A DNA stretch of 59,426 nucleotides from Kitasatospora sp. MAA4 (GCF_029893355.1 NZ_JARZAI010000042.1:1-59426), one strand, 5' to 3'. Shown: positions 34,289 through 42,919, counted from the stretch's first letter. Notes: generated by a model not told the origin, from the letters alone. Numbers and translations: made by a program.

Positions 34289-34834
34289 TCAGCTGGATCG
34301 GACCGCGACGTCCCAGCCCCGTCCCAGCAGCGTCGCAGCCTGTCCGGTTCGACCCGTTTTGCTGCGCAGTGGCCCGAACATCTCCTCGCGCTCGCGGTGG
34401 TGTTCGGCCAGCCATGCCTGGGCCCGCTCGAGTACGGCGGCTACCTTCTCGGCTGCCTCGCCCCAGTCGGGGCCGGCGGCTTCGAGGTCGTCGTACGCCG
34501 ATTGGACGGCGCTTCTGGAGCCGGACCGCAGGGCAGCCTCCAGGCGCCCCGCGGGGTGCGGCTGCTGCGCCTGCCGCTCCGTAGGCGCCGGCGCGGGTGG
34601 CCTCCACACGCCTTGGGGAGCGCGGGTGCTGCGGGCGTGGATGATGCGCTCGACCGCCGGTGTGCGAAAGCCCTCGGGCGTCATCGAGCACTCGTTCAGG
34701 TCGAACCACTCGGTCTCGCGCGCGAAGGCCTGCGTGCCGATCCGCACCCGCCGGGCGGTGCCGACGCTGTCGAACCCCACTCGGTGCACGTACCAGCGGC
34801 GTACCAGCGTCTCGTCGTCGACCGGCACCGCCAC
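34289..34834 (-). CDS. Hypothetical protein, helical
   Basis: A 181-residue soluble protein of no recognised family. The N-terminal half has a beta-like part (RWYVHRVGFDSVGTARRVRI) with WFDLNECSMTPEGFRTP. The C-terminal half is helical and acidic (AALRSGSRSAVQSAYDDLEA, AEKVAAVLERAQAWLAEHHR). It starts 30 bases after the stop of the 332-residue gene and is probably co-transcribed with it. The ribosome binding site is weak. Confidence 0.5.
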   Translation of the reverse strand: MAVPVDDETLVRRWYVHRVGFDSVGTARRVRIGTQAFARETEWFDLNECSMTPEGFRTPAVERIIHARSTRAPQGVWRPPAPAPTERQAQQPHPAGRLEAALRSGSRSAVQSAYDDLEAAGPDWGEAAEKVAAVLERAQAWLAEHHREREEMFGPLRSKTGRTGQAATLLGRGWDVAVRSS

Positions 34835-34864
34835 GCCCAGGACCGGCTCGCTGGTGCGGCGGTG

Positions 34865-35863
34865 TCAGTCCCGATGGTCGAGGTAGTAGCCGATCTCCAG
34901 GGTGTTCTGCTCGGCAAGGAAGGCGAGCGGCTCAAGCAGCCCCTCCCACAGGGGGTCGATGCCCGGGTCGTCGGCTTCGGTGAGTCGGCACGCAGCCGCC
35001 TGCACCCGGTCCAGCGGCTTGTCCCTGGCTGAGTCGGCGAGATCTTGGTAGAGGCCCTCCACCGCACTGAGCACCTCGTCCTGGTGCTCCTGCGCGGATT
35101 CCTGGGCGCTGGAGAAGCGGGCACGCTGCAAGCCGGCGACCGGGATGGACAGGGCGGCCTGGAGCTCGGCGACGGTGGGCTCGCCGCTCAGGGCATGGAC
35201 GGTGTGGGCCTCCAGTGGCCCATGCCCGCTGACCACCCGATCCAGGAGCGTGATGCCGAGGACGGTGTACGCGCTGACGCAGGGCCACATCGCCGTCTCC
35301 ACAGCCCGGCTGTACCGGTACGCAGCTCGACTCACCTGCGACAGTGCCTTCGACCGGTGGGCGAACCGTGTCTCGCTGTCGGCGTGGTCCGCGTGGTCGA
35401 TCAGTGCGATCATCCGATCCACCACCGCACGGGACGCCACCCACTCGTGACGCAGGTCGTTCACCGCGAAGTGCAGCGAGGCGAGAGCCTCGTACTCCAC
35501 GTCACTCAGCGCCGCCAGCCTCTGCCTGCTGAGAAACCTCACCGCAGCCGCCCTCCCGTTCACGAACTCCCGGCCGCCCACGCTATCGGCGCCGTTGGGC
35601 CCGCGCAGCGGCTTGCCCGATCCGGTGACTGAGGCCAAGTACTGGGTGGAGACGGCCTCACAGCTGGCGCCCCTGATCGTGAAGGTGTGGGACTGGCTCG
35701 ACAACCAGTAGCCCGACAGCAGGATGGCCCGATCGGTGAAGCGACCAGGCCATCGGGAACTGCTGCCAGCGGTAAGCACTGAGAAGAGGTCGCGCTGGTC
35801 GTCCGGCGCACCAGGCGGTGGCAACCACCTGGTTGGACGGCCAGCCACCTGATGGGGAGTCAT
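34865..35863 (-). CDS. Hypothetical helical protein
   Basis: A 332-residue protein starting at ATG 35863 with GGAG five bases upstream. It is mostly alpha-helical with no membrane segment or signal peptide: LASLHFAVNDLRHEWVASRA, RYSRAVETAMWPCVSAYTVL, PVAGLQRARFSSAQESAQEH and LEPLAFLAEQNTLEIGYYLD. A conserved family is not recognised. It is followed by the 181-residue gene, so the pair probably forms a two-gene operon. A sensor or immunity-like role is possible but nothing in the sequence shows one. Confidence 0.55.
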   Translation of the reverse strand: MTPHQVAGRPTRWLPPPGAPDDQRDLFSVLTAGSSSRWPGRFTDRAILLSGYWLSSQSHTFTIRGASCEAVSTQYLASVTGSGKPLRGPNGADSVGGREFVNGRAAAVRFLSRQRLAALSDVEYEALASLHFAVNDLRHEWVASRAVVDRMIALIDHADHADSETRFAHRSKALSQVSRAAYRYSRAVETAMWPCVSAYTVLGITLLDRVVSGHGPLEAHTVHALSGEPTVAELQAALSIPVAGLQRARFSSAQESAQEHQDEVLSAVEGLYQDLADSARDKPLDRVQAAACRLTEADDPGIDPLWEGLLEPLAFLAEQNTLEIGYYLDHRD

Positions 35864-35939
35864 CTGGCTCCGCCAGCGGTGACGCTGCGCTGATGTTCGT
35901 GGATGCCTTCTCGGTGGTCGCCTCGGGCAGCCGCTGCGG

Positions 35940-36857
35940 CTAGGGTCGGAGCACGATCTTGCCGTGGGTGTGCTGCTGTTCCAGCTCGCGGAAGGCGTCT
36001 CGCACCTGTTCCAGGGGGTAGGTGCGGGCGATCGGCACCTCCAGCTGCCCGCGTGCGGCAAGCCGGGCCAGCTCGCCGAGCACGACCGCGCACGCCGCCG
36101 CGCCTTCTCCGTAGGTTCGCGCGCCGACCTTGGCCGCGGTCTGCCAGTCGCGGATCGTGTTGATTCGCTCGGGCCGCACGCCCAGCTCTACTGCCAGTGC
36201 CACGTAGCCGTCGCCGAAGGTGTCGATGAACGCGTCGACCCTGCCGTCGGACGCCTGACGGATCCGCTCGGCCACACCCGGCCCGTACTCGACCGGGAGG
36301 ACACCGCGATCTTTCAACCAGGCGTGGTTTCGCTCGCTCGCCAGCCCGATCACCGTGGCGCCGCGCCGCCGCGCGAGCTGCACGGCAAGCGACCCGACGC
36401 CGCCCGCCGCACCGGAGACGACGACCACGTCGTCCGGGCCGGGGTCCACCGCGAACACGGTGGCGTAGGCGGTCGTTCCTGCCACGTACAGCGCCCCAGC
36501 CACCTCCCACGCCAACCCCGCCGGACGGGAGACCAGATTCACGTCGTCGACCACGACGAACTGCGCGTGGCTGGCCCGCCTGTGGGTGAAGCCCAAAACC
36601 TCATCACCCACCGCGAAGCCCCGGACGTGCGGGCCGGCCTCCACAACGACGCCAGCCAGATCGCTGCCCTGCCCGGACGGAAACGCCGCCGGCCAGCGTT
36701 CGTGCAGCCCGCCCATGCGGATGTGCGCCTCGCCAGGCTGGATCCCGGCCGCGCGGACCTCGACCAGCACCTGCCCAGGACCGGGCACCGGCCGCTCCAC
36801 CTCCTCCACCCGCAGCACATCGATCCCGCCGTACTCGTGAAACCGCACCGCTTGCAT
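35940..36857 (-). CDS. Quinone oxidoreductase-like (MDR family) enzyme
   Basis: A 305-residue NADPH-dependent MDR reductase: MQAVRFHEYGGIDVLRVEEV, VRAAGIQPGEAHIRMGGL, FPSGQGSDLAGVVVEAG, SGAAGGVGSLAVQLARRRG (NADPH loop), VIGLASERNHAWLKDRGV and the end RELEQQHTHGKIVLRP. ATG 36857 follows GGTGATC. No zinc ligands. It resembles the enzyme at 29611-30531 but has diverged, so this is not a recent duplication. The gap 36858-37318 upstream carries an IS110 remnant. Confidence 0.85.
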   Translation of the reverse strand: MQAVRFHEYGGIDVLRVEEVERPVPGPGQVLVEVRAAGIQPGEAHIRMGGLHERWPAAFPSGQGSDLAGVVVEAGPHVRGFAVGDEVLGFTHRRASHAQFVVVDDVNLVSRPAGLAWEVAGALYVAGTTAYATVFAVDPGPDDVVVVSGAAGGVGSLAVQLARRRGATVIGLASERNHAWLKDRGVLPVEYGPGVAERIRQASDGRVDAFIDTFGDGYVALAVELGVRPERINTIRDWQTAAKVGARTYGEGAAACAVVLGELARLAARGQLEVPIARTYPLEQVRDAFRELEQQHTHGKIVLRP

Positions 36858-37067
36858 TGCGTGATCACCGCACTTTCTCGTCCGGACAAGGCTTGGACGG
36901 CCGCGCGCCAGAGGACCGACGCCGACCGTGTCACCGCGTTCAAAGATCAAGCGCGGATCCGTATTCCCAAGAGCACTACTGACGGCGATGCCGTCCGCGC
37001 CCAGGACCCATCTGTGGCCTGACTCGCACCGTACGACTCGGGCCCCGAGACATCGACGGAGAGCGAC

Positions 37068-37235
37068 GCGTTCGCCTCACTGTCCCAGCCCGCATCACGC
37101 GCCTACTACGACAAGAAGCGCCGCGGCTGGCAAACACCACGTCGCCGCCCCCGTCTGCCTCGCCAGACGACGCATCGACGTGCTCTTCGCCATGCTCCGA
37201 GACGGCACCTTCTACGAAGCCGGCCAAGGCGCTTG
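37068..37235 (+). pseudogene. IS110-family transposase C-terminal remnant
   Basis: One frame reads ASLSQPASRAYYDKKR, and after a shift another reads GKHHVAAPVCLARRRIDVLF with AMLRDGTFYE. Together these match the very end of IS110/IS1111 transposases (S.aYYd.Kr..GK.h..A...lARRrid.l.aMLrdg..Y). Nothing else of the element survives; the rest of 36858-37318 is featureless. Confidence 0.7.
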
Positions 37236-37318
37236 GAGGACTCGACGCCACCCACATGAGATGTCCTCTCAGTCCTCGGGGCGCTGAGTGGCTGTCGCCG
37301 GGTGGCTGTCGCCGGGTG

Positions 37319-38299
37319 TCAGAGCCAGCCCTGGCGGCAGGCCCTGAACCCGGCTTCGAAGCGGGAGCCGGCCTCCAGTCGGCGCATCAGGTCCTCCATG
37401 CGGCGTTTGACGGTGCGGACGGAGACGCCCAGGCGCTTGGCGGCGGCTTCGTCGGTCACTCCGGTGGAGAGGATCCTCAGGAGTTCGCGTTCGCCGGCGG
37501 TGATGCCGGTGGCGTCGTCGCGGACGGGGTCCGGGCCCAGCGGGACGGCGTCCGCCCAGATCCGGTCGAAGAGCTCGGCCAGGGCGGCCACGATCCCGGG
37601 GGTGGTGACCACCACCGCGCTGGGGGCCGGTACGGCCGGGTCGAGCGGGACCAGGGCGGTGGTCCGGTCCACCAGCAGCAGGCGGTGCGGCAGCGCCGGC
37701 GCCGTGCGCAGCTGTGCGCCGCTGGCGGCCATCGCGCTGGCGTAGGAGAGGGAGCGCTGGTTGGTGCGCGCGCCCTCGTGGCAGAGGGTCCTGAGGGTGA
37801 TGCCGCGGGCGAGCAGTTCCTCGTCCAGGGCGCGGGAGGCCTCCAGGGCCTCGGGGGACATCTGGGTGGGGACGATGGAGCAGATCTCGGTGGTGGCGCC
37901 CTGGACCAGGGACTCCAGGCGGGACTGGATCTCGTCCAGGCCGTCGAGCCGGTCGCCGCCGGTGGGGGTGCGCCACTGGTCGCGGGTCTGCTGTTCGGCC
38001 GCGGTGGCGACTGCGGCGCGGTTGGCCTCCAGGGCGGCGAGGCGGGCCTGGAGATCCTCCTCCTGACGGCGCAGCAGCAACGCGCGGGCGCGCTCCGGGC
38101 TGACCGGCCGCCGCTGGTCCGGCGCCTCGCGTGACATCCGCAGCAGCGCGAGATCCGCCAACGTGTCCAGGCTGGCGCCGACCTGGTCCTGGCTCAGGCC
38201 GAGGCGATCGGCCAGCAGGGTTGCGTCCAGTGTCGGTTCGGCCAGCAGTTCGCGGTACACCTGGTCGCAGACCGCGTCCAGTCCCAGAGCGCGCAGCAT
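37319..38299 (-). CDS. TrmB-LuxR type transcriptional regulator
   Basis: A 326-residue regulator. Residues 1-60 form a TrmB-like winged helix (VCDQVYRELLAEPTLDATLL, LGLSQDQVGASLDTLADLAL) and a coiled region follows (ALLLRRQEEDLQARLAALEA). The middle domain (YASAMAASGAQLRTAPALPH, LLLVDRTTALVPLDP) resembles the phospholipase-D-like fold of such regulators. The C-terminus is a LuxR helix-turn-helix (GITAGERELLRILSTGVTDE, AAAKRLGVSVRTVKRRMEDL). It is divergent from a small secreted-peptide gene 276 bases away, which makes that gene the likely target and its product or another extracellular signal the possible ligand. Confidence 0.8.
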   Translation of the reverse strand: MLRALGLDAVCDQVYRELLAEPTLDATLLADRLGLSQDQVGASLDTLADLALLRMSREAPDQRRPVSPERARALLLRRQEEDLQARLAALEANRAAVATAAEQQTRDQWRTPTGGDRLDGLDEIQSRLESLVQGATTEICSIVPTQMSPEALEASRALDEELLARGITLRTLCHEGARTNQRSLSYASAMAASGAQLRTAPALPHRLLLVDRTTALVPLDPAVPAPSAVVVTTPGIVAALAELFDRIWADAVPLGPDPVRDDATGITAGERELLRILSTGVTDEAAAKRLGVSVRTVKRRMEDLMRRLEAGSRFEAGFRACRQGWL

Positions 38300-38575
38300 C
38301 GCTCCAGCCCCCGTTCCCCCGTGTGATGACGTTGCCGTGCCTGCAAGCGATCAGAGCGTGGCACGGGCGGTCCGACGGGGGCAAGGTCCGGGCCGGCCGG
38401 CCCGAGGGGTGGCCCGATCGTGCCATGGAACCTTCGGGCCAGTGGCAGCGGCTTCCGCCCGCCTGAGCTGCACGGAAGACTTCTTCTCACCGGAGGACGC
38501 CGACAGTCCGACGGATCCGGCAGCGGAGCGAACGCCCCTGCCGACACCCCGAAGACGCCCGACGGAGGTCCAGCC

Positions 38576-38791
38576 ATGCCCGGAACACTGCGATTCGTCC
38601 TGTTCGGCCTGATCGCCCTGTTCGGTCTCGGACTCTGCGCCGCACCCGCGAACGCCGATGCAGTGCCGACCGCCGCCTCCGGGCCGGCTGCCTTTGCCTT
38701 TGCCGCGAGCCCGACCGCCGACGCCGGCTCGACCGCCTCAGTCGGCCCGGCCAGTACCGACGGCCAGGTCTGCGGGGCCTGTTGGGCCTAG
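38576..38791 (+). CDS. Small secreted peptide with C-terminal CxxC
   Basis: A 71-residue pre-peptide. ATG 38576 follows GGAGGTCCAGCC. The signal peptide is clear: MPGTLRFVLFGLIALFGLGL, then CAAPANADA, with cleavage expected after ANA. The mature part (about 43 residues) is Ala/Ser/Thr/Gly-rich and ends DGQVCGACWA, so two cysteines lie five and two residues from the last two positions and could form a disulfide. The stop is followed after four bases by a 105-residue gene. No modification enzyme is nearby. It may be a signalling peptide or a small wall peptide controlled by the divergent TrmB-LuxR regulator; function is not known. Confidence 0.65.
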   Translation: MPGTLRFVLFGLIALFGLGLCAAPANADAVPTAASGPAAFAFAASPTADAGSTASVGPASTDGQVCGACWA

Positions 38792-38795
38792 ACCG

Positions 38796-39113
38796 ATGCG
38801 CACCCGCTACGCGGTGGCCGCCCGCCTGACCGGCCCACCCACCGACGACCGGGCCCCGCACCCGGCCACCGTGGTCGACCTCGTCTGGGCCCACGCCGTC
38901 ACCGCCGACCAGCTCGACCACGTCCGGGTCCGCGCCCCACTGCCCGTCGGCGAACTCGAACTGCTCGTACTCCTACGGGCCGAGACCACCGCCGACGCCA
39001 TCCGCATCACCGAAGGACTGCTCGACAGAGCCCGTCGAAGCCCCGTCCTGTCCCGCTGGCTCACCGACGACTTCAGCGTCAGCGCACTGCCGCTGGCGGC
39101 GCTGGACGGCTGA
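38796..39113 (+). CDS. Small conserved-looking hypothetical protein, partner of the secreted peptide
   Basis: A 105-residue soluble protein starting four bases after the peptide gene's stop, so translationally coupled. MRTRYAVAARLTGPPTD and VVDLVWAHAVTADQLDHVRV, LELLVLLRAETTADAIRITE and LLDRARRSPVLSRWLTDDF suggest a small alpha/beta (ferredoxin-like) fold. No motif indicates an enzyme. Its tight coupling to a secreted peptide suggests a role in processing, binding or immunity, which is inference only. Confidence 0.6.
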   Translation: MRTRYAVAARLTGPPTDDRAPHPATVVDLVWAHAVTADQLDHVRVRAPLPVGELELLVLLRAETTADAIRITEGLLDRARRSPVLSRWLTDDFSVSALPLAALDG

Positions 39114-39255
39114 GCACCGCCCGCCCGCCGGCAAGTTCCGCGACAGCCCGCCGCACCCCGTAGTACCCAGCAGTACCCCGCCGTGCATACCGGCGGCCGC
39201 TCCGCCTGAGCTTGTCTCTCACCTCACATCTCGTCACACACAGGGAGAATCCCGC

Positions 39256-40977
39256 ATGTTCACCGAATCCCGCACCACCGAATCCCGCACCGCCGCTGCC
39301 CGCACCGCCGTCGGCCGCACCAAGCCCGCTCGCCGTCGGCTGTCCGCCGCCCTGCTGGCCACCGCGACCATCGCAGGCTTCGCCCCCGTGATGCTGGGCG
39401 TCACCGCCGCCCACGCGGTCGGCTCGTACAGCAACGCCGACCTCGCGGACAAGGCCCTGACCTACGTGGGCGGTTCGGGCACCACGGCCTGCGCCGAGGC
39501 CCACCAGAGCGGCGGTGACCAGTGCAAGCAGTTCGCCAACTGCATCGTCTACATGGTCAGCGGCCACTCCCAGTGGCCGGTCGACTCCGGCGGCAACTAC
39601 CAGCGCAGCTACCTCGACGCCGGTGGCGTGGCGGTCACGGCGGCGACGGCGGTCAAGGGTGACATCATCCAGGAAGGCACCTACGACGGCGACCAGCTGC
39701 ACACCGCGATCGTGGTCGCCAACAACCATGACGGCAGCTTCGACGTGGTGGACGCCAACTACGTCGCCGCGGGCATCGTCGGGCACCACCGCTGGGTGCC
39801 GCCCATCAGCAACATCGGCTACTACCGGATGGGCGCCGTCGCCCCGGCCATCCCGGCCGGCTTCAACGTGGCGCTGTGGGGCTTCAACTCCGGCCAGACC
39901 CTCTCGGGCACGGTCAACCTGACCGCCCACCCGACCCAGAGCGGCGTCATCGAGTGGCTCGACTACGTGATCGACGGCCCGGGCGGTTACCACAGCGAGG
40001 TCCGCGCCGGCGGTGGCGCGCTGAACTACCCGTACGCGCTCGACACGACGCGCCTGGCCAACGGCACCTACACGATCAGCATGACCGCCAACGAGACCGA
40101 CGGCCTGAACCACACCTACGGGGGCGGCTCGTTCACCACCGGCAACACCCCGCCCGCCGTGCAGTACAACACGGTCCTCGCGAAGAACAGCATCGGCCTC
40201 TACAACTGGACCAAGGAGAGCGACCCCGTGGTCGTCGCCGGGGCGACCGGCGGTGGCGTGCAGATGATCCTCGACAACAACGGTGTCGTCTGGGCCAAGG
40301 ACAGCATCGGGCTGTACAACTGGGTGCAGGAGAGCGACCCGGGAGTGAAGGCGATCGCCGTCGGTTCGGACGGCACCCAGATGATCCTGGACAGCACCGG
40401 CTCGGTCCTGGCGAAGAACGGCATCGGCCTCTACAACTGGACCGTCGAGAGCGACCCCGGCATCAAGGCGATCGCCACCAACGGCGGCGTGCAGATGATC
40501 CTGGACAACTCCGGCACGGTGCTGGCGAAGAACAGCATCGGTCTCTACAACTGGACGCAGGAGAGCGACGCCGTGGTGCAGTCGATCGCGGTCGGCTCCG
40601 ACGGCACCCAGATGATCCTGGACAACTCCGGTACGGTGCTGGCGAAGAACAGCATCGGTCTCTACAACTGGACGCAGGAGAGCGACGCCGTCGTCAAGGC
40701 GATCTCCACCAACGGCGGCGTGCAGATGATCCTGGACAACTCCGGCACGGTGCTGGCGAAGAACAGCATCGGCCTCTACAACTGGACGCAGGAGAGCGAC
40801 GCCGTGGTGCAGTCGATCGCGATGGGCGCTGACGGCACCCAGATGATCCTGGACAACTCCGGCACGGTGCTGGCGAAGAACAGCATCGGCCTCTACAACT
40901 GGACCCAGGAGAGCGACGCCGTCGTCAAGTCGATCGCGGCCGGCTCCGACGGCACCCAGATGATCCTCAGCCGGTGA
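39256..40977 (+). CDS. Secreted CHAP-like cysteine hydrolase with Ig-like domain and seven tandem repeats
   Basis: A 573-residue exported protein, GGGAGAATCCCGC upstream. A long signal peptide ends TAAHAV at about residue 55. Residues 56-195 look like a CHAP/NlpC-type amidase: SNADLADKALTYVGG, QCKQFANCIVYMV with the candidate catalytic Cys, and QLHTAIVVANN with the candidate His. About 200-300 is an Ig-like beta domain (GFNVALWGFNSGQTLSGTVN). From 307 on there are seven near-identical 38/39-residue repeats based on VLAKNSIGLYNWTQESD and GTQMILDNSGT. It probably cleaves or binds cell-wall material; the repeats may form a propeller-like or solenoid lectin. Confidence 0.75.
   Translation: MFTESRTTESRTAAARTAVGRTKPARRRLSAALLATATIAGFAPVMLGVTAAHAVGSYSNADLADKALTYVGGSGTTACAEAHQSGGDQCKQFANCIVYMVSGHSQWPVDSGGNYQRSYLDAGGVAVTAATAVKGDIIQEGTYDGDQLHTAIVVANNHDGSFDVVDANYVAAGIVGHHRWVPPISNIGYYRMGAVAPAIPAGFNVALWGFNSGQTLSGTVNLTAHPTQSGVIEWLDYVIDGPGGYHSEVRAGGGALNYPYALDTTRLANGTYTISMTANETDGLNHTYGGGSFTTGNTPPAVQYNTVLAKNSIGLYNWTKESDPVVVAGATGGGVQMILDNNGVVWAKDSIGLYNWVQESDPGVKAIAVGSDGTQMILDSTGSVLAKNGIGLYNWTVESDPGIKAIATNGGVQMILDNSGTVLAKNSIGLYNWTQESDAVVQSIAVGSDGTQMILDNSGTVLAKNSIGLYNWTQESDAVVKAISTNGGVQMILDNSGTVLAKNSIGLYNWTQESDAVVQSIAMGADGTQMILDNSGTVLAKNSIGLYNWTQESDAVVKSIAAGSDGTQMILSR
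40174..40974 (+). repeat. Seven in-frame tandem repeats of 114/117 bp
   Basis: Units start at VLAKNSIGLYNW-like codons (first at 40174). Lengths alternate 38, 39, 38, 39, 38, 39, then a shortened last unit of 36 codons. The alternating part is GGVQMIL in the 38-residue units and GSDGTQMIL in the 39-residue units, so the true duplicated unit is probably a 77-residue pair. Copies four to seven are nearly identical also at the DNA level, indicating recent expansion. Confidence 0.9.
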
Positions 40978-41002
40978 TCGCCCGAACCGCTCGCTGACTG
41001 AT

Positions 41003-41053
41003 CGCACCCAGGACCGGGCCGGACTCGTCGAGTCCGGCCCGGTCCTGGGTGCG
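41003..41053 (+). terminator. Strong terminator after the repeat protein
   Basis: Arms of 25 bases (41003-41027 and 41029-41053, beginning CGCACCCAGGACCGGGCC) form an almost loopless perfect hairpin 25 bases after the stop codon. Confidence 0.85.
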
Positions 41054-41114
41054 TGCTGCCACAGGCTCCGTCACCGGCCGGGACACCGATCCGGTCGGTG
41101 GTCAACAAATTGGG

Positions 41115-41861
41115 ATGACAGTTCTCGGCCTGGTCGGCATGATCGGTCAGTTGTTCCGTCATGTCTCACCTCGGAGGTACGCCACGTCCATCCACCCCGA
41201 ACGAGCCCGGGACCTGCCGTGGTCCGCTGCTGACCCCGGCCGGAACGCTTTCGACTGGGACGACGACGAGGCGGCGCGGCTGACGGCGCTGGTCGTTCCG
41301 ATGGTGCCTCCCATCGGTGCCGAGCGGATGGCGGGCTTTCGGTTCATCGACGAGGTCACCGTGCTCCTGGTGTCCCGGTATGGCCGGTGGGCCTGCGGCT
41401 GGGACCATTCGAACCACCACGGTGGACCTGTCGAAACCTGGTGCTGCGATTCGCACTCGGTCGGAGAGGCGGCGGAGACCGCCGAACGCGTCGTGACCTG
41501 CCTGCTGGAGTGGCGTGACTGGCTGGAGGACATGGCCGAGCGGTTCGAGCAGCTTGCACCCCTTCCCGGCGCGGACGCCGAGGACCGCAGCTGGCACCTG
41601 GAACGCGCGGTGACCCGCCTGGTCACCGCAGTCGTCAACAGCACCCACGCCGAGTCGTCCTGGTACGGGACCTGCGAAACGACGCTGACCTGGTTCCTCA
41701 CCTCCACCGGCCTGGGACCGGACGAGGCCCGGAAGGCGGTGGAAGCCGCGATCGGCGGCCGATTCAGGAGCCACATTGCGCCCGCCCCGACCCTGGTCGA
41801 CACGGTAGGAGAGGACCTGGCGATCAGCCTGACCGGCCGCGGCTTCTACCGTGAGCGGTGA
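41115..41861 (+). CDS. Hypothetical protein, upstream partner of the Fic protein
   Basis: About 248 residues from ATG 41115; the true start is uncertain and could be further downstream, because homologous-looking sequence begins near HPERARDLPWSAADPGRNAF. It contains GFRFIDEVTVLLVSRYGRWA, CGWDHSNHHGGPVETWCCDS and a helical end (FLTSTGLGPDEARKAVEAAI). No family recognised. Its last codons overlap the Fic gene start by eleven bases, so the two are translated together and probably act together, as in Fic regulator/effector pairs. Confidence 0.55.
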   Translation: MTVLGLVGMIGQLFRHVSPRRYATSIHPERARDLPWSAADPGRNAFDWDDDEAARLTALVVPMVPPIGAERMAGFRFIDEVTVLLVSRYGRWACGWDHSNHHGGPVETWCCDSHSVGEAAETAERVVTCLLEWRDWLEDMAERFEQLAPLPGADAEDRSWHLERAVTRLVTAVVNSTHAESSWYGTCETTLTWFLTSTGLGPDEARKAVEAAIGGRFRSHIAPAPTLVDTVGEDLAISLTGRGFYRER

Positions 41862-42522
41862 CGCGCTGGCCGCGTGGTGCAAGGTCAGGGAGCAGGTCGA
41901 CTGGTCCTCGGCCGCGAGCGTGAGCCCGGCACTGGTGCGCCCGGTCGTGGACGGACTCGCCGCCTGGTTCAACGGCCCGGTCCGCCTCCGCGACCCGGAC
42001 CGCGCCGACCGGCTGCTCGCCGCGATGACCCTGTCACGCGCCGCTGCCTCCCAGGGAGAGCCGCTCACCCCGACCCTTCTCGCGGGCTGGCAGAAGCTGG
42101 TCCTCGGTGTGAACGAGGTGGGTCTGCGTCAGAGCGACGCCTTCGCCAAGGGCGGCCGGGAACGATACGGGCTGACGCCTCGCACTTGGCAGGAATTCGC
42201 CGCCTTCCTGCACCAGAGCGCCGACCCGTCGGTCCCCCTGCCAGCCCGGGCGGCCAGGGCGTACCTCGACATCGCCTTCTTCCACCCCTACCCGGACGGC
42301 AACGCCCGTCTGGCCCTGCTGGTCCTCGCCCACGTCCTGGAGAGGGAAGGAGTACGCCTGGACGAAGTGGGGCCGCTGCAGACCACCCGCTATGCGGACG
42401 ACCCGGACGGCGCCCTCGATCTGGCGGCTCTGGTCACCGTACTGATCCGCGCCACTCACCGTCGGGCAACCACACGGTGGGGGGAGGCTTCGCCGAAGCG
42501 GACAGGCGAGCACGTTCAGTAG
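41851..42522 (+). CDS. Fic-domain protein
   Basis: A 223-residue protein with GTG start at 41851 inside the upstream gene. H145-PYPDGNAR is the Fic motif (HPFxDGNGR consensus) with the second glycine replaced by alanine; the catalytic His, Asp, Asn and Arg remain. Upstream helices (SDAFAKGGRERYGLTPRTW, EFAAFLHQSADPSVPLPARA) are normal for the fold. Fic enzymes usually AMPylate proteins through this loop. No inhibitory (S/T)xxxE(G/N) helix is obvious within the protein, so the partner gene upstream might provide regulation. Confidence 0.75.
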   Translation: MSGDALAAWCKVREQVDWSSAASVSPALVRPVVDGLAAWFNGPVRLRDPDRADRLLAAMTLSRAAASQGEPLTPTLLAGWQKLVLGVNEVGLRQSDAFAKGGRERYGLTPRTWQEFAAFLHQSADPSVPLPARAARAYLDIAFFHPYPDGNARLALLVLAHVLEREGVRLDEVGPLQTTRYADDPDGALDLAALVTVLIRATHRRATTRWGEASPKRTGEHVQ

Positions 42523-42767
42523 TACGTGGCTGAGCACTTACCCGTGTACGCCGACACGCGAGCCCCCCAGCAGTGGCAGCGGCAGGGCGGAGCGCACCAT
42601 TCTCACCAACGCGCGCGGCTCCTCGGTCGGCCGCTGGGCCTGGGCCGCAGCGATCGGGAGCGGGTTGCCATGGCCGGTCGTCGCGCTGGCGTCGGTCGCG
42701 GAGGCGCTCTCGCCCCGGTCCGGGCTGGACACGGGCGCGGACACCGGCGCGGCGCGGACACGATGAG

Positions 42768-42812
42768 GCCGAGGGGCCCGGTGCGCGTGGTTCGCGCGTC
42801 GGGCCCCTCGGC
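42768..42812 (-). terminator. Hairpin terminator downstream of the transglycosylase gene
   Basis: GCCGAGGGGCCCG (42768-42780) pairs with CGGGCCCCTCGGC (42800-42812), extended by GCGCG/CGCGC within. It serves the minus-strand transglycosylase gene ending at 42920. The rest of 42523-42919 shows no convincing gene; a 68-codon minus-strand frame there has no recognisable features. Confidence 0.7.
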
Positions 42813-42919
42813 TCTGGCCCCGTTCGACCCCGCTTTCGGCTTGTGGCGTCCGCCGTGGGTCGTGGGGTGGGTGGCTGAGCGGCGGATCGGTGGTGTGGCC
42901 GATCGGCGGCTGCGGCCGG

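Noticed and set aside
38576..38791. Secreted peptide as a lanthipeptide or lasso precursor
   Set aside because: It has a Sec-type signal peptide and no cyclase, dehydratase or protease gene nearby, so a modified RiPP is not supported.
40174..40974. Regularly spaced repeats that could be mistaken for a CRISPR array
   Set aside because: Repeats are 114/117 bp, contiguous and in frame within a protein-coding gene with no spacers.
42538..42744. 68-codon minus-strand frame after the Fic gene
   Set aside because: No start signal, no recognisable motif, low-complexity composition; probably non-coding.
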